Assembly (NCBI GenBank): GCA_017457585.1
Contig: JAFTHD010000192.1
Location: forward strand, 1 to 8,835
From: Bacillota bacterium
Lineage (GTDB): Bacteria > Bacillota_A > Clostridia > Peptostreptococcales > Anaerovoracaceae
DNA: 8,835 nucleotides
Direction of reading: 5' to 3'
Shown: piece by piece, positions 1 to 5,241 of the stretch
Position numbering within the stretch: position 1 is the first letter of the stretch
How the letters are laid out: each line of letters opens with the position of its first letter
Translations under genes and position numbers: made by a program
The notes under the pieces: generated by a model
Seen by the model: only the letters and a program-made list of their open reading frames with translations
Told to the model about the DNA's origin: nothing
Databases searched by the model: none

Positions 1-225
1 CCCAAGCATTGCGCGGTACTCTTCGGATGAAACAGGGATACCATCTGCCTTGATCTCTCCGCTTGTCGGATTAAGAATTCCGGTTATCATACGCATAAGT
101 GTTGTTTTCCCGGCGCCGTTTGCTCCAAGAAGGCCAGTAACGCCTTCCTTTAGTTCAAAAGATAGTCGGTCTACAGCGATTTTGTTTTTGTATTGTTTTG
201 TCACTCTATCTACTTGTAAGTTCAT
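1..225 (-). CDS. ABC transporter ATP-binding protein, N-terminal fragment (cut by window edge)
   Basis: The first 75 codons are present; the rest lies beyond position 1. The protein opens MNLQVDRVTKQYKNK, a typical start of an ABC nucleotide-binding domain with an aromatic A-loop residue (Tyr12). The Walker A motif is GANGAGKT at residues 34-41, followed by TLMRMITGIL and PTSGEI, as in ABC-2-type exporters. The Q-loop, signature motif and Walker B are not in the window. The ATG at 225-223 overlaps the TGA of the upstream membrane-protein gene (ATGA). A GGAGG site lies 7 bases before it, inside that gene, so the two are probably translationally coupled. As a family such ATPases energise a membrane permease at the inner face of the membrane. 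The partner permease is presumably encoded farther left. The substrate cannot be told from this fragment. Confidence 0.93.
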   Translation of the reverse strand, partial: MNLQVDRVTKQYKNKIAVDRLSFELKEGVTGLLGANGAGKTTLMRMITGILNPTSGEIKADGIPVSSEEYRAMLG

Positions 226-926
226 ACATAAGCCTCCGTTATCCGTATTGTTCTAAAAATCTCCCATATTGTCAGTACAAGCAAAGCCACTGCAACTGCA
301 ACAGTAATGCTTTCTGACAGCGCAATGATAAATGAACGTCCCATAACATCCAACCAGAATGTCAACAAAGACACTGCCGCCGCTATTCCAAATGAAATAT
401 AGTTGTTATTTCGCCCATATAATGATCGCTCCACATGAAGTCCCAATGCCATTGTCAATAAATAAGGTATCATCAATTTTGCAATTACAAAGACAACGGA
501 CACACCCGAGCCGGAGGAAAGACTAATCGCTGATATCAAAATTACTGCCGTATTCATGATTCCTATAATCAGCAATCTGGCGTATAGAACGCTGCGCAGC
601 GAAAATCTTGTTGCTTGTTCCAACTCATTCATTTTATGCGTGTAGGAACGATACGTTTCAAGTATTCCTAATACGGCTGAAAATGGTAATACTGATCCTA
701 TTAACTTCACAATTTCTTCTGGAAATCTTTGAACGCCCAATGCTGAAATGAGCAAAACAACTATAGAAAAAATCCATATCACTTTTCTTATATAGCATAC
801 TTGCGTTATCAGAAATTCGTGTATTGTGATTTTACGTGGTCTGAGTCTTTTTATAAATGCATCCTTTCCGGAAGGTTGTGGTATTTCATATGCTTTTTTT
901 AGAGCTTCCTTCAAGTCTTTTCTCAC
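222..926 (-). CDS. Multi-pass membrane protein of sigma factor/ABC transporter operon, function unknown
   Basis: A 234-aa protein I cannot assign to a named family. Residues 1-46 are hydrophilic and basic (MRKDLKEALKKAYEIPQPSG, then a KRLRPRK stretch) and probably cytoplasmic. About six hydrophobic segments follow, near residues 48-65, 73-89, 116-136, 141-163, 176-194 and 206-222. A charged stretch at about 91-112 (KMNELEQATRFSLRS) lies between helices 2 and 3. The GTG start at 926 overlaps the TGA of the sigma-factor gene (GTGA), and a weak GGGAGTG site lies 7-8 bases upstream. The stop overlaps the ABC ATPase start. This arrangement suggests either a membrane-bound partner of the sigma factor (anti-sigma or sensor) or a subunit of the ABC transporter. 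No zinc-binding anti-sigma motif (HxxxCxxC) is visible. The gene is AT-rich compared with genes to the right. Confidence 0.85.
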   Translation of the reverse strand: MRKDLKEALKKAYEIPQPSGKDAFIKRLRPRKITIHEFLITQVCYIRKVIWIFSIVVLLISALGVQRFPEEIVKLIGSVLPFSAVLGILETYRSYTHKMNELEQATRFSLRSVLYARLLIIGIMNTAVILISAISLSSGSGVSVVFVIAKLMIPYLLTMALGLHVERSLYGRNNNYISFGIAAAVSLLTFWLDVMGRSFIIALSESITVAVAVALLVLTIWEIFRTIRITEAYV

Positions 927-1378
927 AGATTATCACTCCCAACAAGACGCCTGAATTCTACTGTCGCTTTTTTAATACTTCTATAAATTGCAAATCGAGA
1001 ACAATTGTAATATTTACTTATTGTACCTACCGATTCTTCGTTTACAAATCGGAGCATCAGCAATTCTCTGTCTTCTTCACTCATTTTTGCAAGGGCCTCA
1101 TGTACCGCATAATGAGTCACCATAGATTCTGAAGAATCGTGAGCCATTAGTGAATCATTTTCGTCTGGCAACTTCTCCTCGCGCTTTTTTCTAAACTCAT
1201 CAATGCAAAGGTTTCTTGCAATTGTATATAAATAACGCATTTCATAATTTCCCATATGATCTTTGCGATTTAGATACCGGAGGAAGGTTTCTTGTGTAAT
1301 ATCTTCAGCAAGCTGCTCATTATGTACCCTGAAATATGCATATCTATAGATTTTGTCGTATGCTTGTTCAATATCCAT
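923..1378 (-). CDS. RNA polymerase sigma factor, ECF-like sigma-70 family
   Basis: A 151-aa protein with only sigma regions 2 and 4, the ECF architecture. Region 2 spans about residues 5-70: YRYAYFRV, then AEDITQETFLRYL (core-binding region 2.2) and YLYTIARNLCIDEFRKKR (regions 2.3-2.4, promoter melting and -10 recognition). Region 4 spans about 93-147, with ALAKMSEEDRELLMLRF and a helix-turn-helix at about 115-140 (VGTISKYYNCSRFAIYRSIK) that should read the -35 element. I chose ATG 1378. The frame stays open to a GTG at 1405, but the only good ribosome site (GGGAGG) lies inside that extension. The GGGAGG-to-ATG spacing of 16 is long, so the start is not fully settled. It is the first gene of an operon whose members overlap by four bases. 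In the family such factors direct polymerase to a small regulon, often including their own operon. Confidence 0.93.
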   Translation of the reverse strand: MDIEQAYDKIYRYAYFRVHNEQLAEDITQETFLRYLNRKDHMGNYEMRYLYTIARNLCIDEFRKKREEKLPDENDSLMAHDSSESMVTHYAVHEALAKMSEEDRELLMLRFVNEESVGTISKYYNCSRFAIYRSIKKATVEFRRLVGSDNL

Positions 1379-1387
1379 GGATAAAAT

Positions 1388-1399
1388 GTTTTTACCTCC
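1388..1399 (-). promoter_or_regulatory. Ribosome binding site of sigma-factor gene
   Basis: The minus strand reads GAAGGGAGG upstream of ATG 1378, with 16 bases from GGAGG to the ATG. It lies within the longer GTG-start frame (1405), which argues against that upstream start. Confidence 0.5.
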
Positions 1400-1431
1400 C
1401 TTCACTTTGATTAACGGATATGCCCCCTAAA

Positions 1432-1474
1432 ATGTGCGGTGGATTTCAATTTTTAATATACTAAGTCCGCACAT
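1432..1474. repeat. Perfect 8-bp inverted repeat upstream of sigma-factor operon
   Basis: The plus strand reads ATGTGCGG at 1432-1439 and CCGCACAT at 1467-1474. The arms are perfect, separated by 27 AT-rich bases. The repeat sits about 55 bases upstream of the sigma-factor ATG, where an operator or promoter would be expected. The AT-rich spacer holds a minus-strand TATATT (1460-1455) that could be a -10, but no good housekeeping -35 pairs with it. The minus strand also carries GCGGACTT at the right arm, loosely like an ECF -35. The function is inferred only. Confidence 0.55.
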
Positions 1475-1506
1475 CACATTACATTTTTGATGTTGGTAAT
1501 CCAATA

Positions 1507-1530
1507 GAAAAAGGTGCTCGAAAGCACCTT
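1507..1530 (-). terminator. Intrinsic terminator of the beta-ketoacyl synthase gene
   Basis: On the minus strand a perfect 8-bp stem, AAGGTGCT / AGCACCTT, encloses a 4-base loop (TTCG). It is followed by a T tract (TTTTTC), the last two T of the 3' arm running into it. It lies about 58 bases after the stop codon at 1588 and separates that gene from the sigma-factor operon. On the plus strand no T tract follows. Confidence 0.88.
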
Positions 1531-1587
1531 AATTCTCAATATCAATTCCTATAAGACGGACGATTTCTTTATGCTGTCTTAAGGATG

Positions 1588-2823
1588 TTATCCTTCGTAT
1601 TTCTTTACGATGATGCTGCTGTTCTGGCCGCCAAAGCCCAGGGCATTGGACATTGCAACCTTGACGTCGGCTTTTCGAGGTCCGTCCGCTACGAAGTCGA
1701 GATCGCAGTCAGGATCAGGCGTCTGGTAGTTGAGGGTAGGAGGAAGCATACCGTTCTCGATTGCCTTTATGCAGGCGATAACCTCTGTAACGCCGCCAGC
1801 TCCCATGAGGTGACCCGTGTTTCCCTTCGTGGAGCTGACAGGTGGAACGTTTTCCTTTGAATCACCGAAGAGGGTCTTGATGGCAGTGACCTCGGCGATA
1901 TCTCCCACAGGCGTTGATGTACCGTGGGTGTTGATGTAATCGACATCGGATGGCTCCAGGCCAGCTCTCTTGAGGGCCGTCTTCATGCACTCTACGGAAC
2001 CGCTTCCGTCAGGTCTCGGTGCAGTAACGTGGTATCCGTCCGTATTGTTGGCGTATCCTGCAAGCTGAGCGTATATCTTTGCATTTCTTTTCTTTGCGTG
2101 CTCCTCGGACTCGATGAGGATCGCGCCGCCGCCTTCGCCCATTACGAACCCGTCTCTGTCGGCATCGTACGGTCTGCATGCCGTCTTAGGATCAGGATTC
2201 TTGCTGAGCGCCTTTGCCTGAGCCAGGGTGGACATTACGATAGGGCAGTGACCGCTCTCGCCGCCGACAACGAGGATGGCATCCGCATCGCCCGATTTGA
2301 TGAGCATGGCAGCCATGCAGATGGCGTCGCCGCCGGAGGAGCATGCCGTCGTAACCGTGAAGCTCGGTCCGTTGATGCCGTACTCGATGGCAATCTGCGC
2401 AGCTCCAAGATTACCGAGAATCTTTGGAAGAAGACGTGGAGATACCTTCTTCTTGGTGCTCTTATCATATGCTGACTGGGTCTCGGCAGTTTCAACGGTT
2501 CCGGCAAGAGCCGTCGCCATTACGATGCCGATTCTGTCCTTTTCAGCCTCTATATCGAAACCGCAGTCCTTCAGGGCTTCGCTTGCCGATGCGAAAGCGT
2601 ACTGTATGAAAGGACTCGTCTCTTTGGCAAGTTTGCCGGACATATAATCGGTAGGAATGAAATTCTTTACGATACCGGCGATCTGAATGGCGGCATCCTC
2701 CGCTTCCAGTGAAAGAACCTTCTCAATGCCGCAGCGCCTGTCCATGATTCCCTGCCAGTAGCTGTCAACGCCGATTCCGATTGGTGTAACAGCGCCAAGT
2801 CCCGTTATTACTAAATTACTCAT
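1588..2823 (-). CDS. fabF: Beta-ketoacyl-ACP synthase, FabF/KAS II family
   Basis: A 411-aa thiolase-fold condensing enzyme, close to the usual FabF length. In the family it condenses malonyl-ACP with acyl-ACP, lengthening fatty acids in the cytoplasm. The catalytic triad is visible: Cys161 in VTTACSSGG, His300 in NTHGTSTPVGD and His338 in KGNTGHLMGAGG (Lys333 nearby). The glycine-rich C-terminal loop NALGFGGQNSS (394-404) contains the gate Phe. Two departures from textbook FabF are clear: ACSSG instead of the usual ACATG at the nucleophile, and GFGGQN instead of GFGGHN. Residues 104-112 (TALAGTVET) replace the common GSGIGG-type loop. These hint at a divergent paralogue or a secondary-metabolism synthase, so the symbol marks family only. 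The ATG at 2823 has AGAGGAG 8 bases upstream. The gene stands alone, with its own promoter and terminator and no acpP, fabD or fabG nearby. Confidence 0.92.
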   Translation of the reverse strand: MSNLVITGLGAVTPIGIGVDSYWQGIMDRRCGIEKVLSLEAEDAAIQIAGIVKNFIPTDYMSGKLAKETSPFIQYAFASASEALKDCGFDIEAEKDRIGIVMATALAGTVETAETQSAYDKSTKKKVSPRLLPKILGNLGAAQIAIEYGINGPSFTVTTACSSGGDAICMAAMLIKSGDADAILVVGGESGHCPIVMSTLAQAKALSKNPDPKTACRPYDADRDGFVMGEGGGAILIESEEHAKKRNAKIYAQLAGYANNTDGYHVTAPRPDGSGSVECMKTALKRAGLEPSDVDYINTHGTSTPVGDIAEVTAIKTLFGDSKENVPPVSSTKGNTGHLMGAGGVTEVIACIKAIENGMLPPTLNYQTPDPDCDLDFVADGPRKADVKVAMSNALGFGGQNSSIIVKKYEG

Positions 2824-2861
2824 TATGAATTCTCCTCTAAAACTTCAGCTTATACAGTAAG

Positions 2862-2890
2862 ATTTTAACATGCAGGAGTTCTTTTGTCCA
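2862..2890 (-). promoter_or_regulatory. Predicted housekeeping promoter of fabF-family gene
   Basis: The minus strand has -35 TGGACA (2890-2885), a 17-bp spacer and -10 TAAAAT (2867-2862). A TG one base before the -10 makes it an extended -10. Transcription should start near 2855, about 30 bases before the ATG at 2823. Each hexamer is one base from consensus. Confidence 0.75.
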
Positions 2891-2904
2891 CATTTCAGGT
2901 CACC

Positions 2905-2933
2905 TTGACAGCAGGAAGGATTTTTTATATCAT
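2905..2933 (+). promoter_or_regulatory. Predicted promoter of UPF0291 gene
   Basis: Consensus -35 TTGACA (2905-2910), an exact 17-bp spacer and -10 TATCAT (2928-2933, one mismatch). Transcription should start near 2940, followed by an AAAGGAGAGAGG ribosome site before ATG 2966. The -35 box lies only 14 bases from that of the divergent fabF-family promoter. Confidence 0.82.
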
Positions 2934-2965
2934 GAGCAGGTATTAAAAGGAGAGAGGATCGTTTC

Positions 2966-3193
2966 ATGATAAAGAAAGAAACCATAGACAGAATCAACGA
3001 GCTGGCTCACAAAAATAAGACGGTTGGTCTCACAGAGGAAGAGCTAAAAGAGAGGCAGAGACTGAGAGAAGAGTATCTCAAAGGTTTCCGCGAGAATTTC
3101 AGGGAGCAGATGAAGAACGTCAAGTTCGTGGAGGATCTGACCGAAGAGGAACTGGCGGAGGAACTGAGACTGAAGGAAATGAGCAGGAAGTAG
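2966..3193 (+). CDS. UPF0291 / DUF896 family small protein (YnzC-like)
   Basis: A 75-aa, highly charged, cytoplasmic protein with no membrane segment. The N-terminal half matches what I recall of Bacillus subtilis YnzC and the DUF896 family: an INELAHKNK stretch (about 10-18), LTEEELKERQRLREEYL (22-38) and the hallmark KGFRENFR (39-46). The family forms a small helical bundle. Its function is unknown, though ynzC of B. subtilis sits in an SOS-regulated operon. The C-terminal part, with LTEEELAEELRLKEMS, repeats the LTEEEL signature of the N-terminal half. It has its own promoter (2905-2933), a strong ribosome site (AAAGGAG, about 2946-2952, with a second GAGAGG nearer the ATG) and a terminator at 3259-3282, so it is probably monocistronic. 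No SOS box was recognised upstream. Confidence 0.9.
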   Translation: MIKKETIDRINELAHKNKTVGLTEEELKERQRLREEYLKGFRENFREQMKNVKFVEDLTEEELAEELRLKEMSRK

Positions 3194-3258
3194 TAGTGCT
3201 TTAGCAGAGCGTGGCAGAAGAGCGTAACAGAACGGCATGACAAGACAAAAAATAGATG

Positions 3259-3282
3259 AACCCCGATTAGTATCGGGGTTTT
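3259..3282 (+). terminator. Intrinsic terminator after UPF0291 gene, possibly bidirectional
   Basis: A perfect 9-bp stem AACCCCGAT / ATCGGGGTT with loop TAGT, followed by T residues (TTTT, 3279-3282). The gap before the convergent LysR gene (stop at 3307) holds no other hairpin. In the minus direction the stem is followed after a few bases by CTATTTTTTG, so it may also end the LysR transcript. Confidence 0.88.
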
Positions 3283-3306
3283 GTAGTGGGCAGATGAAAC
3301 CTGCGT

Positions 3307-4176
3307 CTATTTGATACCGTAATAGTCCTTTGCAAAGGAGATGAATTTGATGCTGCTCGGCGCCAGTGCGTCTCCCTTAGGAAATGCAAGGCCAAGGACT
3401 TCCGTCTCCTTCGGTTTGATGGATTTCAGGACAACATCGCTGTTTTCATCGAAGCCCTGCGTCCTGTAATAGAAGCCGATTCCGAGCCCTGCCTGAACCA
3501 TTTTGTAGGCGGCAAATTCATCGGTGGTCGTGTACTTGGTGTTCGGGTGGATGCGGTGCTTTCTGATGAGCCTGATATCGTCAGACTCCTGGTTGGGGTA
3601 CGTGTGGATGTACGGTTCCGTCTCGATAACGCTGATGGGAAGGGCGTGCTCCCTGGCGAGCGGATTGTTTCTGTTCAGCATCAGAAACACCTCGTACTCC
3701 TCGAGAGGGATGAAGTCATAGTCACCCTCCCGCTTGCTTCTGATCACCATATCCAGCTTATGCTGCCGCATGTCCTCGAGAAGATTGGTCGTCAGAGCCT
3801 CCGTGATTTCCACGCGTATGTTGGGGTACTCCTCCGTGAAGCGAATGATCAGCTCCGTAAGGGGCTCAATGTATCTTCTGTAAGCAGTGCCTATCCTGAT
3901 GGTACCGTAATCGAGACCGACAATTCCGGCAGCGATCTCTTCAATGCCATCGGCAACGTGACAGAGTTCACGAAGGTGGGGGAGTAGGGTGAGACAGTCC
4001 TTCGTCGGTTTGATGCCTTTCCTGTCGCGTATAATCAGAGAAAAACCCAGCTTTTCCTCAAGGGACATGATGATACGGCTTACGCCGGAGACGGTGTATC
4101 CAAGCCTGTCTGCGGCATCCGTCAGACTCCCTGAGTCGATGGCGGTTATCAAAACTTTGCACTTTTCTGTATCCAT
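3307..4176 (-). CDS. LysR-family transcriptional regulator
   Basis: A 289-aa DNA-binding regulator of normal LysR length. The winged helix-turn-helix is at the N terminus: FxS-type signature IDSGSLTDAADRLGYT (13-28), then VSGVSRIIMSLEEKLGFSLI (29-48) and an RDRKGIKPT wing. A linker helix follows, then a periplasmic-binding-like effector domain from about residue 90 (YGTIRIGTAYR) to the end, including the GLGIGFYY turn near 230-237. I chose ATG 4176 because homology begins there; the frame runs to a TTG at 4221 with no ribosome site. The site before ATG 4176 (GTGAGAAC) is weak, implying low expression, as is usual for LysR genes. It is divergent from the EamA permease at 4308. By the common LysR arrangement it probably controls that gene and itself. 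The inducer is unknown. Confidence 0.94.
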   Translation of the reverse strand: MDTEKCKVLITAIDSGSLTDAADRLGYTVSGVSRIIMSLEEKLGFSLIIRDRKGIKPTKDCLTLLPHLRELCHVADGIEEIAAGIVGLDYGTIRIGTAYRRYIEPLTELIIRFTEEYPNIRVEITEALTTNLLEDMRQHKLDMVIRSKREGDYDFIPLEEYEVFLMLNRNNPLAREHALPISVIETEPYIHTYPNQESDDIRLIRKHRIHPNTKYTTTDEFAAYKMVQAGLGIGFYYRTQGFDENSDVVLKSIKPKETEVLGLAFPKGDALAPSSIKFISFAKDYYGIK

Positions 4177-4206
4177 ATTGTTCTCACATGAAACGTCACG
4201 AATATA

Positions 4207-4243
4207 TTGACAAAATATCAAACTGAACTTGATGTTTTTTCGA
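4207..4243. promoter_or_regulatory. Candidate LysR operator: 11-bp-spaced TTGA/TCAA half-sites
   Basis: TTGA at 4207, TCAA at 4218, TTGA at 4229 and the one-mismatch TCGA at 4240 follow one another at exactly 11-bp steps in alternating orientation. The first pair is TTGA-N7-TCAA, which contains a T-N11-A LysR-box pattern. The array lies in the gap between the divergent LysR and permease genes, where LysR tetramers usually bind. Binding by the neighbouring regulator is an inference. Confidence 0.5.
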
Positions 4244-4259
4244 TTTACTCAACTATAAA
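4229..4259 (+). promoter_or_regulatory. Possible promoter of EamA permease gene
   Basis: A -10-like TATAAA at 4254-4259 with a poor -35 (TTGATG, 4229-4234) at a long 19-bp spacing. The -35 overlaps the third LysR half-site, consistent with an activator-dependent promoter. It would give a leader of about 40 bases before ATG 4308. Confidence 0.4.
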
Positions 4260-4307
4260 ACGGGATTAGAATAATGTCAAGATAAGAAAAGAGAAAGGTA
4301 ACGGATC

Positions 4308-5210
4308 ATGAAAGACGGACAGTTAAAAGGATACATACAGGTGTTCATAGCCGGATCACTTTGGGGGACGGTGGGAGTCTTCTCCATGACCCTCGACTCC
4401 ATGGGTGTGGATTCTCTGCTGGCAGGATTTTTGAGAGTAGGGTTCGCCTTCTTCATCATGCTGGCACTGACAATCGGAAGATTCGGAATATCCTCCCTCA
4501 AAATTGGGCCAAAAGCCATATTCGGATGCATACTCGTGGGCCTGGTGAGCCACGGCATGTTCAACGCCTTTTACATGACGGCAGTGCTAAAAGTAGGCGT
4601 CACGACGGCTTCGGTCATGCTTAGAATTGCACCGGTGTTTACGGTAATATCCTCTGTACTTCTCTTTCGTGAAAGGATAACAGGAACGAAGGGTTTATCC
4701 CTCGTTATAAACATCATAGGCTGCATGATGGCAGTCGCAGGAGGAGCTATAGGAGAGGGCGGTTTCTCAATCCTTGGGATACTATGCGGACTGGGAGCCG
4801 GTGCCAGCTACGGTATGCTGGCCATATTCGTTAAACTGATTCCCGAAGACGTGAATCCTTTCGTCATCAGCACATACGGGTACTTCTTTGCAGGGCTATT
4901 TCTTATGTTCATGTGCAAACCGTGGGATTCAGTGGATGTGCTCACGCTCCCGTCACTCTCCGTAGGGTTCCTCTTCGCACTCGTCCCGACGGCGCTGGGA
5001 TACGTGATATACTATTCAGGCGTTCAAAAAATAACAGAAAGCAGCAAGATACCGGTCATCGCTTCCTGCGAGACGGTAGTTGCCGCAATCATCGGAGTTC
5101 TCATATATCACGATTACCTGGGAATCGTAAACATCACCGGAATCATTCTTGTACTCGCATCCATTGCCCTCATGAGCAGGAAAACCGGAGAAGAGACGCG
5201 GTCAGAGTGA
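4308..5210 (+). CDS. EamA / DMT-superfamily transporter
   Basis: A 300-aa inner-membrane permease with the two-EamA-repeat, ten-helix architecture. The first repeat spans about residues 8-147, with the family opening FIAGSLWGTVGVFS and the SVMLRIAPVFTVISSVLLFRE boundary (102-122). The second spans about 155-289, with LCGLGAGASYGMLAIF and the late IPVIASCETVVAAIIG segment (248-263). Hydrophobic segments fall near 9-27, 36-55, 69-90, 97-120, 130-147, 154-174, 187-204, 217-236, 246-265 and 270-288. The tail is short and charged. Members export or import small metabolites such as amino acids; the substrate cannot be read from sequence. The ATG at 4308 has AAAGG 9 bases upstream. It is monocistronic, divergent from the LysR gene and convergent with the aldo/keto reductase gene. 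Only 31 bases separate it from that gene, with no evident terminator. Confidence 0.93.
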   Translation: MKDGQLKGYIQVFIAGSLWGTVGVFSMTLDSMGVDSLLAGFLRVGFAFFIMLALTIGRFGISSLKIGPKAIFGCILVGLVSHGMFNAFYMTAVLKVGVTTASVMLRIAPVFTVISSVLLFRERITGTKGLSLVINIIGCMMAVAGGAIGEGGFSILGILCGLGAGASYGMLAIFVKLIPEDVNPFVISTYGYFFAGLFLMFMCKPWDSVDVLTLPSLSVGFLFALVPTALGYVIYYSGVQKITESSKIPVIASCETVVAAIIGVLIYHDYLGIVNITGIILVLASIALMSRKTGEETRSE

Positions 5211-5241
5211 GTGCAATCCCCAAAGGAGCGGGACCTGCATC

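Noticed and set aside
1379..1405. GTG 1405 as start of the sigma factor
   Set aside because: The only strong ribosome site lies inside this extension and the family homology starts after ATG 1378.
1581..1595. Palindrome AAGGAT-GTT-ATCCTT over the synthase stop codon as a terminator
   Set aside because: No T tract follows on either strand; the clear terminator is at 1507-1530.
1924..2507. Long open frames on the plus strand and a second minus frame inside the synthase gene
   Set aside because: They are shadows of the GC-rich fabF-family gene, whose catalytic motifs are intact in its own frame; the alternative products have no recognisable family and no ribosome sites.
3007..3243. Minus-strand frames opposite the UPF0291 gene
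   Set aside because: The serine-rich and leucine-rich products are the antisense of GAG/GAA-rich codons; the plus-strand gene has promoter, ribosome site, terminator and family match.
4207..4212. Consensus TTGACA as the -35 of the permease promoter
   Set aside because: No acceptable -10 occurs 16-18 bp downstream (TTGATG, TGATGT, GATGTT); it is better explained as part of the half-site array.
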